A stretch of 64,000 bases of DNA from Serpentinicella alkaliphila (lineage in GTDB: Bacteria > Bacillota > Clostridia > Peptostreptococcales > Natronincolaceae): NCBI RefSeq assembly GCF_018141405.1, contig NZ_CP058648.1:77001-141000 (forward strand). The letters are read 5' to 3'. Positions 18,869 through 30,683 of the stretch are shown piece after piece. Both the position numbers and the translations under genes were made by a program. Position 1 is the stretch's first letter; each line of letters begins with the position of its first letter. Under the pieces are notes generated by a model. The model did no database searches. It saw only the letters and a program-made list of their open reading frames with translations, and was not told the origin of the DNA.

Positions 18869-18884
18869 TTGTTTCGCCCCCTTT

Positions 18885-20546
18885 TTATACCTTAAGCACC
18901 GCACCTGTACTTGCAGAGGTTACTAATTTCGCATATCTAGCTAAATAACCAGTTTTGATTTTTGCTTCCGGCGCTTTCCATAATTGTTTCCTCTCAGCTA
19001 ACTCTTCTTCACTTACGTCTAAATAAATAGTTCCTTTGTTTATATCTATAGAGATTATATCGCCTTCTTTAACTAATGCAATTGTGCCGCCTTCTGCAGC
19101 CTCTGGTGACACATGGCCTATAGATGCACCTCTTGTAGCACCGCTAAATCTACCGTCGGTTATTAAAGCAACATCCTTATCTAGTCCCATTCCCGCTAAG
19201 GCAGAGGTTGGAGCTAACATCTCTCTCATTCCTGGACCACCTTTTGGCCCCTCGTACCTTATAACTAAAACTTCTCCTTTATTAACTTTACCACCTAGGA
19301 TAGCTTCAATTACTTCTTCCTCTGACTCAAAAACTTTTGCTGGTCCTTGATGCTTTAACATCTCAGGTGCCACTGCTGAACGTTTTACTACACACCCATT
19401 AGGTGCTAGATTACCCTTTAATACTGCGATTCCACCTGTCTCACTATATGGTTTTTCTACTGGTCTAATTACATTTGGATTCAAATTAACAGCATTTTTA
19501 ATATTACCTTCAACATCGTTTCCTGTTACAGTTGGAATGTCTAAATGAAGTAAATTCTTTTTAGAAAGCTCCTTCATTACGGCTGATACTCCACCAGCAG
19601 CATATAGATCTTCAATATGGTCCGGTCCTGCTGGACTTAATTTACAAAGATTTGGAGTTCTTGCACTAATAACGTTAGCTAACTCTAAATCTAGTTCAAT
19701 TCCTACTTCATGAGCTATAGCAGGTAAATGAAGCATACTATTAGTACTACATCCTAATGCCATATCAACTGTTAAAGCATTATCAAAGGCTTTTTGAGTC
19801 ATTATATCTCTAGGTCTTATATCCTTTTCTAGTAAATCCATTATAGTCATACCTGCTTTTTTAGCAAGTCTTATTCTTTCAGCATAAACAGCTGGTATAG
19901 TTCCATTACCAGGAAGCCCCATACCTAGAACCTCAGTTAAACAGTTCATACTGTTTGCCGTAAACATACCTGAACAAGACCCACAACTAGGACAGGCTTT
20001 ATTTTCAAACTGTAATAATTCATCTTCAGTCATTTTCCCAGCTTTTACTGACCCCACTGCTTCAAAAACATTGGATAAGCTTACACTAACATTGTTAACT
20101 TTTCCAGCTAGCATTGGTCCACCGCTAACTAATATAGTAGGTATATTAACTCTTCCAGCTGCCATAAGCATCGCTGGAACAATTTTATCGCAGTTTGGTA
20201 TCATTACTAGGGCATCAAATCCATGAGCCATTGCCATAGCTTCTATAGAGTCAGCAATAAGTTCTCTAGATGCTAAGGAATATTTCATTCCTATATGACC
20301 CATTGAAATACCGTCACAAACTCCAATAGCAGGGAATTCAATTGGAGTTCCACCCTTTAATCTAATTCCTGTCTTTACTGCTTCTGCAATTTTATCTAAA
20401 TAAATATGTCCTGGGACGATTTCATTTTTCGCATTTACAACTCCAATTAAAGGCTGATTTAGTTCTTCATCACTAAAGCCCATTGCCTTAAATAAAGAAC
20501 GATGTGGGGCCCTCTCTACTCCTTTTGTAACACTATGGCTTCTCAT
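18885..20546 (-). CDS. ilvD: Dihydroxy-acid dehydratase
   Basis: Dehydrates 2,3-dihydroxy acids to the 2-keto acids that precede valine and isoleucine. The 553-residue Fe-S enzyme has its cluster cysteines in [26 protein letters not shown] and [13 protein letters not shown], and the C-terminal [20 protein letters not shown] signature of the IlvD/Edd family. The length is normal. The ATG follows GAAGGAGTG. It lies between leuB and ilvB. Confidence 0.97.
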   Translation of the reverse strand: MRSHSVTKGVERAPHRSLFKAMGFSDEELNQPLIGVVNAKNEIVPGHIYLDKIAEAVKTGIRLKGGTPIEFPAIGVCDGISMGHIGMKYSLASRELIADSIEAMAMAHGFDALVMIPNCDKIVPAMLMAAGRVNIPTILVSGGPMLAGKVNNVSVSLSNVFEAVGSVKAGKMTEDELLQFENKACPSCGSCSGMFTANSMNCLTEVLGMGLPGNGTIPAVYAERIRLAKKAGMTIMDLLEKDIRPRDIMTQKAFDNALTVDMALGCSTNSMLHLPAIAHEVGIELDLELANVISARTPNLCKLSPAGPDHIEDLYAAGGVSAVMKELSKKNLLHLDIPTVTGNDVEGNIKNAVNLNPNVIRPVEKPYSETGGIAVLKGNLAPNGCVVKRSAVAPEMLKHQGPAKVFESEEEVIEAILGGKVNKGEVLVIRYEGPKGGPGMREMLAPTSALAGMGLDKDVALITDGRFSGATRGASIGHVSPEAAEGGTIALVKEGDIISIDINKGTIYLDVSEEELAERKQLWKAPEAKIKTGYLARYAKLVTSASTGAVLKV

Positions 20547-20575
20547 TATATCACTCCTTCTAGTAACAACATTAT

Positions 20576-21649
20576 CTATATAGCATCAATTAGTAATTTA
20601 CCCATCCCTTTAGTTCCTACAAGTTTCATTCCTGCACTCATTATATCCCCTGTTCTATATCCTAGATTAAGAACTTTTGTTACTGCTTCCTCTATAGTAT
20701 TAGCTTCTTCCTCTAAACCAAAGGAATATCTAAGCATCATTGCGGCAGATAGAACTGTTGCAATTGGGTTTGCCTTATCTTGACCAGCTATGTCTGGAGC
20801 TGATCCATGAATTGGCTCATACATTCCTAATCCGCCCTCACCTAAACTAGCTGATGGAAGCATACCTATTGAACCCGTAATCATACTTGCTTCATCTGAT
20901 AAAATATCTCCAAACATATTTGTTGTAACCATTACATCAAATTGCTTAGGGTCTCTTACAAGTTGCATAGCTGCATTATCAACATACATATGCTCTAAAG
21001 TAACCTCAGGATACTGCTTTGCAACTTCGTTTACAACTGAACGCCATAATCTTGAACTCTCTAATATATTAGCCTTATCTACACTTGTAACCTTTTTATT
21101 TCTCTTCATTGCTATATCAAAGGCAGTCTTTGCTATTCTTTCAACTTCTCCAACACTGTAGGCTTCTGTATCATAGGCTTCTTCACCTAGCTTACCTTCA
21201 GGTCTTCTCCCTCTATCCCCGAAGTAAATACCACCAGTTAATTCTCTAACAACACATATATCCAAACCATCCCCGATTATTTCAGGTTTTAATGGACAGG
21301 CATCCTTAAGTGCTTCATGAAGAACTGCTGGTCTTAGGTTAGCATATAGACCTAAAGCACTTCTTAAGCCTAAAAGGGCTTGTTCAGGTCTTCCATTGCC
21401 AGGTAGGTTATCCCATTTAGGTCCCCCTACAGCTCCTAGAAGTACAGAGTCGCTTTTTTTACATACTTCTATAGTTTCTTGAGGTAGAGGCTCACCAACT
21501 GCATCAATGGCACATCCTCCTGCTAACACTTCTTGAAACTCAAATTGATGTCCATATTTTGCACCAATCTTCTCTAAAACTAATATGGTTTGCTCTATTA
21601 TATCTGGTCCGATTCCATCACCGGGTATAGTTGCTATCTTAAATTTCAT
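20576..21649 (-). CDS. leuB: 3-isopropylmalate dehydrogenase
   Basis: Oxidatively decarboxylates 3-isopropylmalate to 2-ketoisocaproate with NAD in leucine synthesis. The N-terminal [13 protein letters not shown], the substrate motif [18 protein letters not shown] and the C-terminal [16 protein letters not shown] are diagnostic. The frame begins at a GTG (21658), but GAGGTGG lies 5 bases before the ATG at 21649, giving [10 protein letters not shown], the usual start. In many organisms the same enzyme type also acts on 3-methylmalate from the citramalate route, which fits the adjacent cimA. Confidence 0.96.
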   Translation of the reverse strand: MKFKIATIPGDGIGPDIIEQTILVLEKIGAKYGHQFEFQEVLAGGCAIDAVGEPLPQETIEVCKKSDSVLLGAVGGPKWDNLPGNGRPEQALLGLRSALGLYANLRPAVLHEALKDACPLKPEIIGDGLDICVVRELTGGIYFGDRGRRPEGKLGEEAYDTEAYSVGEVERIAKTAFDIAMKRNKKVTSVDKANILESSRLWRSVVNEVAKQYPEVTLEHMYVDNAAMQLVRDPKQFDVMVTTNMFGDILSDEASMITGSIGMLPSASLGEGGLGMYEPIHGSAPDIAGQDKANPIATVLSAAMMLRYSFGLEEEANTIEEAVTKVLNLGYRTGDIMSAGMKLVGTKGMGKLLIDAI

Positions 21650-21698
21650 TCCATCCACCTCATTTTTTCCTATTAGTATCTGTTACCTCTTTTAACTC

Positions 21699-23291
21699 TT
21701 ATATATACGCTTTAACTTTTTCCTCGATATCCTTAATCAACTTATATTCCATTGAGTCAACTAAGGCAATCCAGCTGGCCTCAATTATATCAGAAGACAC
21801 TCCGACAGTACTCCAAACATTATGCCCATCGGAAGATTCGATTAATACCCTAACTTTAGCAGCCGTTGCTGTTTTTGTATCTAACACCCTAACCTTATAG
21901 TCAGTAAGGTGAACATCTCTAATTGAAGGATAAAACACCTCTAGTGCTTTTCTAAGTGCCTTATCCAATGCGTTAACCGGTCCATTTCCTTCTGCAACAG
22001 TTAACTCCTCTTGACCATCTACATTTATCTTAACTAATACCGATGAGCTTGTTTCCGGGTCCGCTGCCGGTTGTTCGCCCATTATCTTATAATGTATAAG
22101 TTCAAAGAAAGGTCTATATTTTCCTAATTGCTTCCTTATAATTAACTCAAAAGTACTTTCTGCACCTTCGAACTGATATCCCATATGTTCAAGTTCCTTC
22201 AGCCTATCAATAATAGCCTGAGTCTCTGGAGAATCCTTTGTAATACTAGGATTAATTCTTTGTATTTTATTTAATATTGTACTTTTACCAGAAACCTCTG
22301 ACATTAAGAATCTTCTTTTATTACCTACAGTTTCAGGATTAATATGCTCAAATGAGTGGGTAGCTTTACTAACTCCATCGATATGCATACCACCTTTATG
22401 CGCAAAGGCTGTGTTTCCTATATATGGTTCTCTTTCATTTATCGAAATATTAGTAATTTCAGCAATATATCTAGCAACAGGTGTCAAATTAACAATTTGA
22501 TTTTTAGGTATACATTCTAAACCCTTTTTAACCTGTAAATTTCCTATAAGTGTACTTAAGTTCGCGTTACCACAACGTTCACCAAATCCGAGATAAGTCC
22601 CTTGTATTTGTGTAGCTCCAGCTTCGACAGCCATTATAGAATTAGCCACTGCCATACCACAGTCGTTATGGCAGTGTATTCCTACTTTTATATTAAAGGT
22701 ATCTACAACTTCTTTTGTAATTCTGTAAATTTCATCTGGGAATGCTCCACCATTAGTTTCGCATAATACTAACCAATCCGCTCCACCTTCTTTAGCTGCC
22801 CTTAAGGTTTCCATTGCGTATTCAGAGTTAGCCTTATATCCATCAAAGAAGTGTTCTGCATCAAACATAACTTCTTTTCCTTTACTTTTAAGAAACTGTA
22901 TTGTATCCCTAAGCATATTTAAATTCTCATCTAAAGTAGTCTTAATAATTTCAGTTACATGAAAATCCCAACTCTTACCGAATACTGCAACTACAGGAGT
23001 ATCTGCCTCTAGTAAAGATTGAATATTTATGTCTTCTTCGGCTGTAATACCTGGTCTTCTAGTACTCCCAAAGGCTGTTAGTTTACTATTCTTTAGATTT
23101 TGACTTTTCATCCTTCTAAAAAATTCTAAATCCTTTGGGTTAGAACCTGGGTTACCTGCCTCAATGTAGGTTATATTTAGAGAATCTAATGCCTTAACTA
23201 TTTTTATTTTATCTTCCACAGAAAAGGAAATCCCTTCTGCTTGTGCGCCGTCTCTTAGTGTAGAGTCAAAAATTTCAATCTTTTTAGGCAT
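21699..23291 (-). CDS. cimA: (R)-citramalate synthase
   Basis: Condenses pyruvate and acetyl-CoA to citramalate, the first step of the threonine-independent route to 2-ketobutyrate and isoleucine. The 530-residue protein belongs to the DRE-TIM metallolyases: FDSTLRDGAQAEGISFSVED at the N-terminus, GIHCHNDCGMAVANS near residue 205, and a C-terminal LeuA-type allosteric domain. The AQAEGIS variant and EAGNPGSNPKD distinguish the CimA branch from LeuA. Its AGGAGG lies inside the end of leuA, 5 bases separating the genes. Confidence 0.93.
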   Translation of the reverse strand: MPKKIEIFDSTLRDGAQAEGISFSVEDKIKIVKALDSLNITYIEAGNPGSNPKDLEFFRRMKSQNLKNSKLTAFGSTRRPGITAEEDINIQSLLEADTPVVAVFGKSWDFHVTEIIKTTLDENLNMLRDTIQFLKSKGKEVMFDAEHFFDGYKANSEYAMETLRAAKEGGADWLVLCETNGGAFPDEIYRITKEVVDTFNIKVGIHCHNDCGMAVANSIMAVEAGATQIQGTYLGFGERCGNANLSTLIGNLQVKKGLECIPKNQIVNLTPVARYIAEITNISINEREPYIGNTAFAHKGGMHIDGVSKATHSFEHINPETVGNKRRFLMSEVSGKSTILNKIQRINPSITKDSPETQAIIDRLKELEHMGYQFEGAESTFELIIRKQLGKYRPFFELIHYKIMGEQPAADPETSSSVLVKINVDGQEELTVAEGNGPVNALDKALRKALEVFYPSIRDVHLTDYKVRVLDTKTATAAKVRVLIESSDGHNVWSTVGVSSDIIEASWIALVDSMEYKLIKDIEEKVKAYI

Positions 23292-23295
23292 GATA

Positions 23296-24819
23296 TTACA
23301 CCTCCTGTTGTTCCGAATCGTTTAACATTTTATTAATTGCATTAATGTAAGCTTTTATACTTGCCTCAATAACATCTGTACTTATACCACGACCAGTATA
23401 AAGTCTACCATACCTTCTAATTTTAACTATTGCCTCACCCTGGGCATCTTCACCTTCAGTAATTGAGTTTAATGAATAGTCTTCTAAATCAAATCTATCA
23501 TCTACAATTTTTTCAATAGCTTTAAATGCAGCATCAATTGGTCCATGACCTAAGGAAACCTCTTCAAACTCTTGATTGTTTTTAGTAATGTTAACTGTTG
23601 CTGTTGAAGTTATGGTATTACCGCAATTAATTGTAAATTGATTTAACTTACATGTTTCTATCACTTCAATTGCCTTCTCTTGAATTAACGCCTCTAAATC
23701 TTTATCATAGATTACTTTCTTTTTGTCAGTTAACTCTTTAAAGTTTTCGAAGATTTTATCTAATTGTTCTTGGGATAGAGTATACCCAAGCTCGTTTAGT
23801 CTACTTTCAAAAGCATGTCGTCCTGAATGTTTACCAAGTACAAGACTATTTGTTGTTAATCCAATTGATTCTGGAGTCATAATTTCATAAGTGCTAGAGT
23901 TAGCTAGAACTCCATGTTGATGAATTCCAGCCTCATGGGCAAAAGCATTTTTCCCAACTATAGCCTTATTATGCTGAACCTTCATACCAGTAATCTTAGT
24001 TAAAAGTTGACTTGCTGCATAAATCTGTGTAGTATCAACCTTTGACGCAAGACCATAAAAGTCTTTTCTTGTATTTAAGGCCATTACAATCTCTTCCATC
24101 GCAGCATTACCCGCTCTCTCACCAATACCATTGATTGTACACTCAAGCTGTGTAGCTCCAGCTCTAGCTGCTGCTAGGGTATTTGCTACTGCCATACCTA
24201 AGTCATTGTGGCAGTGAACTGATATTTCTGCCTTGTCAATATTAGAAACGTTTTCTCTTATACTTCTAATTAAGTTATAATATTCGTCTGGTACTGTATA
24301 TCCTACAGTATCTGGCACATTTATTACTGTAGCCCCAGCCTTTATAACCCCTTCAAATACTTTGAATAAAAACTCTGGGTTACTTCTAGAAGCATCCTCA
24401 GCAGAGAATTCCACATCGCTACAATACTTTTTAGCATACTTTACCATATTAATAGCTGTTTCTAATACTTCATCTTCACTAGCTCTTAATTTATATTTCA
24501 TATGGATATCAGAAGTCGCTATAAAAGTGTGTATTCTTGGTTGCTGTGCATATTTTAATGCCTCATATGCTCTATCTATATCCTTTGGCATGGCTCTGCA
24601 TAAACTGGCTACGGCTGCATTTTTTATAGTTTTTGCGACAGCTTTGACAGATGCAAAATCCCCTGGGGATACAATAGCAAATCCTGCTTCTATTACATCT
24701 ACTCCCATTTTCTCCAGCTGCTTTGCAATCTCAATTTTTTCCTTTATATTCATGCTACATCCTGGAGACTGTTCACCATCTCTTAAAGTAGTATCAAATA
24801 TTTTAATTGCCCTCGCCAT
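23296..24819 (-). CDS. leuA: 2-isopropylmalate synthase
   Basis: Catalyses the committed step of leucine synthesis from 2-ketoisovalerate and acetyl-CoA. The protein is 507 residues from the ATG at 24819, chosen because AGGTGAT sits 4-8 bases upstream; the longer frame starts at a GTG lying within that site. Motifs are [36 protein letters not shown] near residue 200 and [13 protein letters not shown]. The C-terminal regulatory domain that binds leucine ends with [20 protein letters not shown]. It lies between ilvC and cimA. Confidence 0.96.
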   Translation of the reverse strand: MARAIKIFDTTLRDGEQSPGCSMNIKEKIEIAKQLEKMGVDVIEAGFAIVSPGDFASVKAVAKTIKNAAVASLCRAMPKDIDRAYEALKYAQQPRIHTFIATSDIHMKYKLRASEDEVLETAINMVKYAKKYCSDVEFSAEDASRSNPEFLFKVFEGVIKAGATVINVPDTVGYTVPDEYYNLIRSIRENVSNIDKAEISVHCHNDLGMAVANTLAAARAGATQLECTINGIGERAGNAAMEEIVMALNTRKDFYGLASKVDTTQIYAASQLLTKITGMKVQHNKAIVGKNAFAHEAGIHQHGVLANSSTYEIMTPESIGLTTNSLVLGKHSGRHAFESRLNELGYTLSQEQLDKIFENFKELTDKKKVIYDKDLEALIQEKAIEVIETCKLNQFTINCGNTITSTATVNITKNNQEFEEVSLGHGPIDAAFKAIEKIVDDRFDLEDYSLNSITEGEDAQGEAIVKIRRYGRLYTGRGISTDVIEASIKAYINAINKMLNDSEQQEV

Positions 24820-24834
24820 ATATATCACCTAACC

Positions 24835-25839
<1,005 letters not shown>

Positions 25840-25853
25840 CTATTTTTTAATAT

Positions 25854-26336
25854 TTAAATATATGAGCGCCCTATTGCCGTGAGGCCGGTGCGAACAATTT
25901 CTTTAATCTCATAAGTCTTCATTATTTCTATAAACGCTGCAATTTTTTGTTTATCACCTGTGATTTCTACGGTTAAGCTCTCTGTAGCAACATCGATTAT
26001 TTTTGCTCTAAATACTGCAACTACCTCAATTACAGATGTTCTTGCCTTTGAGTCTGCTTTTACCTTTATTAAAGCTAACTCTCTTTGTACTGCATCCTCT
26101 TCCTTAAGTTCAACCACCTTAATAACATCTACTAGTTTAGCTAATTGCTTTTTAATCTGTTCTAAGGTCAAATCATCTCCGTGTACGACTATTGTCATTC
26201 TTGAGTATGCTGGATTCTCCGTTTCTCCAACGGATAAACTGTCAATATTGTATCCTCTTCTACTGAAGAGTCCCGCCACTCTACTAAGTACCCCCGGTTG
26301 ATTTTCAACTAAAACTGAAAGTATATGCTTCTGCAT
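25854..26336 (-). CDS. ilvN: Acetolactate synthase small (regulatory) subunit
   Basis: This 160-residue ACT-domain protein activates IlvB and confers valine feedback inhibition. The N-terminal ACT domain begins HILSVLVENQPGVLSRVAG and contains FSRRGYNIDSLSVGETE; the C-terminal domain starts near residue 85 (ALIKVKA) and ends TGLTAIGR. It is the first gene after the T-box leader, while its partner ilvB is the last, six genes away. Confidence 0.95.
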   Translation of the reverse strand: MQKHILSVLVENQPGVLSRVAGLFSRRGYNIDSLSVGETENPAYSRMTIVVHGDDLTLEQIKKQLAKLVDVIKVVELKEEDAVQRELALIKVKADSKARTSVIEVVAVFRAKIIDVATESLTVEITGDKQKIAAFIEIMKTYEIKEIVRTGLTAIGRSYI

Positions 26337-26402
26337 AACATTCCCCCTTTACAGATAATTGATACTTCAATAAACATTCTCTTACTCTTAGAGAAAGGTA
26401 AT

Positions 26403-26679
26403 AAAAAAGCCCCTGCGAATAAAATAGCAGGGACGAGGAATTTTTCCACGCGTTACCACCCTAATTCTTTTGTTAAAAATAACAAAAGCTTCTCTGTAGG
26501 CTTTAAAAGTCTTAGCTATAACGTTGCCACCGATTATCTCTTACTTTAATTCAGAGATATAGCTCGGGAGTGATCTGTATAATACTACAGCTATCAGTTT
26601 GCACCAACCACTGACTCTCTTAAACTGTATTGTAGAATACCCTTCTCCGTCTGCGCTTTTTTCAGAATATTTATTATAT
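26403..26679 (-). promoter_or_regulatory. T-box riboswitch leader, probably isoleucine-specific
   Basis: On the minus strand the leader contains the T-box core AGGGTGGTAACGCG (26449-26462) followed by a CCCTGC / GCAGGG terminator stem with a T-run (26403-26433). Upstream is a Stem I-like region with AGAGAG and GTGGTTGGTGCAAAC. On the 3' side of Stem I the triplet ATC at 26572-26574, followed by ACT, sits where the specifier codon is expected, reading as Ile. Uncharged tRNA(Ile) would pair with it and prevent termination before ilvN. The specifier is assigned by pattern, not by folding. Confidence 0.88.
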
Positions 26680-26685
26680 TTAAAG

Positions 26686-26714
26686 ATTTTATCAGTCAAA
26701 GTACATAATGTCAA
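26686..26714 (-). promoter_or_regulatory. Sigma-A promoter of the ilv-leu operon
   Basis: A TTGACA -35 box (26709-26714) and a TAAAAT -10 box (26686-26691) are separated by exactly 17 bases. The predicted start near 26679 gives a leader of about 340 bases containing the T-box. Confidence 0.8.
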
Positions 26715-26761
26715 TATACTTTTTGGATTTTTTTGAAAATTCTAAAAAGTTTTAAGTGGTC

Positions 26762-26795
26762 AAAAAAAATGAGTTAGCTTATTCGCTAAACTCAT
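26762..26795 (-). terminator. Terminator after hslO
   Basis: An ATGAGTT(T)AGC / GCTAACTCAT stem with one bulge, followed by TTTTTTT on the minus strand, directly after the hslO stop codon. Confidence 0.8.
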
Positions 26796-26802
26796 CTAAT
26801 TT

Positions 26803-27678
26803 TTATTTTTGAATAAGACTTAAAAGATGGTCCTCATTGAAAAAATATTTATGGTTACAGAAGTGACAATGTAACTCAGCACCTTTATCTTCTCTAATGA
26901 TTTCCTCTAAATCTCTTCTTCCTAAACTTATCAATGCCCTTTCGAACCTCTCTATACTACAATCACATACAAAACCAACTTCATTCCTATCTAGTATCCT
27001 TACATCGAACTCTCCTAGAATATAATTTAAAATATCTTCTTCTGCAAACCCTCTTTCCATAAGCTTTGTAATTGGCTCAAAGGTTTCTATTTTCTTTTCT
27101 AATTTATCTATGGTTTCATCAGAAGCACCTGGTAAAACTTGTATTATAAAGCCCCCTGCAGCCTTTACAGTATAATCTGTATCTACTAATACTCCGAGGG
27201 CCACAACGGATGGTTGTTGCTCAGAGTAAAAAAAGTACGAAGCAAAGTCTTCGGCAATCTCACCGGTTGCCAGCTCATATGTACCTGAGTAGGGTTCCTT
27301 TAAGCCTAAATCTCTAATTACTGTTATTTTTCCGTCTCTTCCGACAGCTTCTCCTACATTAAGCTTACCAGGTCGAATATTCGAACCTTCAACATGGGGA
27401 TTAGATACATACCCTTTAACCATTCCTTTATGATCACTTACAACTACGATTGGTCCTAAGGGACCATTGCCATTTATCCTTACAGTTACCATTTGTCCTT
27501 CATTCTTTAACATTAATCCCATAATAGACGTTGCAGTCATAGTTCTTCCTAATGCGGCAATGGCAACAGGTGACGCATCATGAATCTTGCGGGCCTCTTC
27601 AACCATTTGTGTTGTATTAGCAACAAATACCCTTATATCATCATTGCTTGCTGTAGCTCTTAAAACTATATTTTTCAT
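26803..27678 (-). CDS. hslO: Redox-regulated chaperone Hsp33
   Basis: Hsp33 is a cytoplasmic holdase chaperone switched on by oxidation of a zinc-bound cysteine tetrad. The 291-residue protein has the N-terminal folding domain with SPVAIAALGRTMTA and GNGPLGPIVVVSD, and the C-terminal zinc site formed by CDC near residue 240 and CHFC near residue 272. The ATG at 27678 follows GAGGTGTCC. It is a single gene with its own terminator. Confidence 0.95.
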   Translation of the reverse strand: MKNIVLRATASNDDIRVFVANTTQMVEEARKIHDASPVAIAALGRTMTATSIMGLMLKNEGQMVTVRINGNGPLGPIVVVSDHKGMVKGYVSNPHVEGSNIRPGKLNVGEAVGRDGKITVIRDLGLKEPYSGTYELATGEIAEDFASYFFYSEQQPSVVALGVLVDTDYTVKAAGGFIIQVLPGASDETIDKLEKKIETFEPITKLMERGFAEEDILNYILGEFDVRILDRNEVGFVCDCSIERFERALISLGRRDLEEIIREDKGAELHCHFCNHKYFFNEDHLLSLIQK

Positions 27679-27872
27679 ATGGACACCTCACATTATAGTT
27701 TCCTACACAACTTAGTGTAAGAATTTTAGTTGAAACTATGTAAAATATTTATGAATAGTAAATCTATAATTTACATTAAATGAAATATGTTACCATAGTA
27801 CTTTCCCATTATAGCAAATAACTACGTATTATTTGCATTGTTTATTTAAATTTATTGTCATTATTATATTAC

Positions 27873-27905
27873 GCAAAAAAAACAAGTTAGAAAGCTAACT
27901 TGTTT
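27873..27905 (-). terminator. Terminator after the cold-shock gene
   Basis: An AACAAGTTAG / CTAACTTGTT stem followed by a T-run on the minus strand about 70 bases past the csp stop codon. The rest of the 300-base gap between csp and hslO shows only a short CCC-TATC-GGG hairpin near 27938. Confidence 0.75.
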
Positions 27906-27974
27906 ATGTAAATAAAGAGTTTATCTTTATATAAAATCCCTATCGGGAAACAGCTACAATAATATATTTATTAA

Positions 27975-28175
27975 TTATGCTCTTCTTACATTTGTAGCTT
28001 GAGGTCCTTTATCTCCTTGAACAATTTCAAATTCAACTTGTTGACCTTCTTCTAAAGTTTTGAACCCGTCCATTACGATAGCTGAGAAATGTACGAATAC
28101 GTCTTCCCCGTTTGCTCTTGAAATAAATCCAAAACCTTTTTCACCATTAAACCATTTTACTGTACCTTTTTCCAT
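27975..28175 (-). CDS. Cold-shock protein (CspA/CspB family)
   Basis: A 66-residue single OB-fold that binds single-stranded RNA and DNA and acts as an RNA chaperone. The RNP1 motif KGFGFI and RNP2 motif VFVHF are present, and the length is standard. The ATG follows AGGAGGAATTTGTAAC. It is monocistronic. Confidence 0.95.
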   Translation of the reverse strand: MEKGTVKWFNGEKGFGFISRANGEDVFVHFSAIVMDGFKTLEEGQQVEFEIVQGDKGPQATNVRRA

Positions 28176-28270
28176 GTTACAAATTCCTCCTAAAACTTTT
28201 TAATAATTAGTAAGAGTTAATTCTCTTATCAAATATAAGAGTATCACGAAAACCCTTATATGTCAATACA

Positions 28271-28447
28271 CTAAGACTTCTTGCTCTTTTTTCGCGCGGT
28301 CATTATACCGCCTATTCGGCCAGTTTCCTTAGCAGTTAACCCACCCCATCCAAATTTCATTACTTTGTCCATCAAATCTAACTCCGTAGCTATTTCATAT
28401 TTTAGTCTTAGCTCTGGGGTTATTTTTTCCTTATTTGTTTTTCCCAT
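28271..28447 (-). CDS. Small acid-soluble spore protein, alpha/beta type (SspF-like)
   Basis: A 58-residue protein from an ATG with GGAGG 8 bases upstream. The sequence contains LRLKYEIATELDLMDKV and then GWGGLTAKETGRIGG, the DNA-binding and germination-protease regions of the SspF-like branch of alpha/beta-type spore proteins, and ends in a basic tail (TARKKSKKS). Such proteins coat and protect spore DNA. The gene is short enough to be missed by ORF length filters. It lies between csp and the CPBP protease gene. Confidence 0.85.
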   Translation of the reverse strand: MGKTNKEKITPELRLKYEIATELDLMDKVMKFGWGGLTAKETGRIGGIMTARKKSKKS

Positions 28448-28501
28448 AAAAAATACCTCCCATAATATAGTATTGTGAAATTATGAGAGGATTATTCATT
28501 G

Positions 28502-29482
28502 TTATACGAAGCCTAATAATTGTTTTATTTGAAATAAAATTACAAAAGCATATAAAGGGACAATAAATATTAATGGTACAAAATCACTAAATTTAGTTAT
28601 ATAGATTTCACTACTTTCTTCTACCAAATTATTTTCTTCGAATTTTACTTCATCCTCATATATTATTACTTCCTCTAACTTTTTTATGTCCTTTCTAATA
28701 TGTTCAAATAGTACATAGGCTATAAATCCTGTAATAATAGAAACTATAGCCAAAAAAACAAAACTCATCATAAGTGACGTTGTTATGGACATGTCTGGTT
28801 CAGCAGGCAATTCATCTATTGGAAATTTCTCTGTTACTATGTTAATTAAGAATGATAGGGTCATGGCAAATCCGTTGTTGACCATATGCCCAATAATTCC
28901 TGCAAAGATTGAATCTGTTAAAAAGACTAAATATCCAAATACAAGCCCCAAGACGATTGGTCCAAATAAATTGTATAGGTTAAAGTGAAAGAATCCAAAT
29001 AGGATTGATGTAATAATTATCGCCTTTGTTTTCCCAATTTTTTCGTATGCACTTAACATAAACCCCCTAAATAACACTTCTTCACATATACCCGCTACAA
29101 GGGAAACTATCAATATTAGTATAAAATATTCAACAACATTATTTGGAGTTGGTATTTGTGGTGGTTGTAGCTCACCAAAAAGACTTAAAAGTATTAATAT
29201 TATAATATTACCGAGCATGGCTAAGGGATATAAAAGTATCGTAATTATGCCCACTAGAAAGCAATGCTTAACTCTTATTTTTTTTAATCTTAAGGTCTCT
29301 TTAAGACTTGCGCCTTTTACCTTAATATAAATAATTGTTGGTAATAGTACAACAAAAAACTGAATTGCGATTAAAGATAGTCTCTCATCTTCAAAATGCA
29401 CAAATAACCCTATAGCAAAGTATATTAAAGCACTTATTAAGTATAAGATATTCCCGTCAATTACCTTAAGTTTACCTCGCAA
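28502..29482 (-). CDS. CPBP family intramembrane metalloprotease
   Basis: A 326-residue polytopic membrane protein of the CPBP (CAAX protease and bacteriocin-processing) family. The active-site motifs are in order: EEVLFRG near residue 133, FGFFHFNLYN near residue 162, and GIIGHMVNNG near residue 195. The last approximately 60 residues hold a charged, Glu-rich segment and a final hydrophobic helix. It starts at a TTG with only a weak ribosome site (GGATGTGAT). The substrate is unknown; roles in bacteriocin immunity or peptide maturation are only family precedent. Confidence 0.85.
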   Translation of the reverse strand: MRGKLKVIDGNILYLISALIYFAIGLFVHFEDERLSLIAIQFFVVLLPTIIYIKVKGASLKETLRLKKIRVKHCFLVGIITILLYPLAMLGNIIILILLSLFGELQPPQIPTPNNVVEYFILILIVSLVAGICEEVLFRGFMLSAYEKIGKTKAIIITSILFGFFHFNLYNLFGPIVLGLVFGYLVFLTDSIFAGIIGHMVNNGFAMTLSFLINIVTEKFPIDELPAEPDMSITTSLMMSFVFLAIVSIITGFIAYVLFEHIRKDIKKLEEVIIYEDEVKFEENNLVEESSEIYITKFSDFVPLIFIVPLYAFVILFQIKQLLGFV

Positions 29483-29519
29483 TACATCACATCCATTTCA
29501 TTTTTTTCTTTTACTTCTT

Positions 29520-30683
29520 TTACTTCAATGACTCCCTTTTTACAAGTATATTGACATAAGCTTGTAGTCCACAAGTTAAAACCTTTTCATCAAAATTAAA
29601 GCAGCCATTATGAAGTGCAAAGGTATAGTTTTTCTGTTCATTCTTAGTTCCTAAAAAGAAAAATACCCCTGGTACTTCTTTTTGATAATAGGAAAAGTCC
29701 TCTGCTAACATAATAGGTTCAATTATTTCTATAGTTCCAGAATCTTGGGATTCAATAAAATACTTCGTTAGCTTTACATCATTAATTACTGCGGGATACA
29801 TATCTCTTATGCTTATATCTATAGAGCAGCCATAGGTAATTTCGAGGCCCTTTGCAATATGATACATCTTTTCCTTAACAATATTATAAACATCATCATT
29901 AAATGATCTTATAGTCCCCTCTAGTACTGCACTCTTAGCAATAACATTTCTTATTTCACCTGCAACCAATTTACCAACTGTTATGACAGCCGGTTGAATA
30001 GGATTAATTCCTCTACTGATTATTGATTGTAATCTAGACACCATGTCGCTAGCAATTAATACACTATCTATGGCCTCATGTGGCATTGCCCCATGGCCAC
30101 CTCTTCCAGTTATTTTAATATCAAATTCACCTGTACCAGACATCATTGGTCCAGATTTAACACCTATTTTCCCCTCATTAATATTAGGAAATAAATGTAG
30201 TCCATAGACCTCAGTAACATTATATTTTTTAAATATGCCACTTTCTATCATCGGTAGTGCCCCACCAGGACCTTCTTCAGCTGGTTGGAATAATAATAGT
30301 ACATTATCCATTAAATCACTTTCATTTTCCTTCAAATATTTAGCTAGACCTAATAGAATTGCCATATGTCCATCATGTCCACAGGCATGCATTTTATTTT
30401 CATGTTGGGATTTATATTCTACTTCATTTTGTTCCTGCACATTTAACGCATCCATATCTGCTCTAAAACAAATAGTTTTTTTAGACTCACTACCTTTTAA
30501 AAAAGCTACAATTCCAGTGCCAGCAATTTCAGATTCGTACATTATATTTAAATCCTCTAAATAGCCCTCTATGTACTTTGCAGTTTTAAATTCTTCGTAA
30601 GCTACTTCGGGTATCATATGTAGCTGTTGCCTAGCTCTCATCATTATATCTTCAATACTTTTAACCTTGTCACTTATTTTCAA
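29520..30683 (-). CDS. M20 family amidohydrolase (N-acyl amino acid / N-acetyl-diaminopimelate deacetylase type)
   Basis: A di-metal amidohydrolase of the M20D group that cleaves N-acyl groups from amino acids. Motifs include RQQLHMIPEVAYEE at the N-terminus, CFRADMDALNV, ACGHDGHMAILLG with metal ligands, and GRGGHGAMPHEAIDSV in the dimerisation lid. The frame extends to a TTG at 30743, but AAAGGATG lies 7 bases before the TTG at 30683, so the protein is probably about 387 residues. It is divergent from dapH across a shared 200-base promoter region, so it may be the N-acetyl-diaminopimelate deacetylase (DapL) of the acetylase lysine pathway; hippurate-type substrates remain possible. Confidence 0.82.
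   Translation of the reverse strand: MKISDKVKSIEDIMMRARQQLHMIPEVAYEEFKTAKYIEGYLEDLNIMYESEIAGTGIVAFLKGSESKKTICFRADMDALNVQEQNEVEYKSQHENKMHACGHDGHMAILLGLAKYLKENESDLMDNVLLLFQPAEEGPGGALPMIESGIFKKYNVTEVYGLHLFPNINEGKIGVKSGPMMSGTGEFDIKITGRGGHGAMPHEAIDSVLIASDMVSRLQSIISRGINPIQPAVITVGKLVAGEIRNVIAKSAVLEGTIRSFNDDVYNIVKEKMYHIAKGLEITYGCSIDISIRDMYPAVINDVKLTKYFIESQDSGTIEIIEPIMLAEDFSYYQKEVPGVFFFLGTKNEQKNYTFALHNGCFNFDEKVLTCGLQAYVNILVKRESLK

Noticed and set aside
26521-26545. Second T-box-like GGTGGCAACG in the ilv leader
   Set aside because: It matches only part of the T-box core and is not followed by a terminator; it fits a linker or Stem II/III region of the one T-box.
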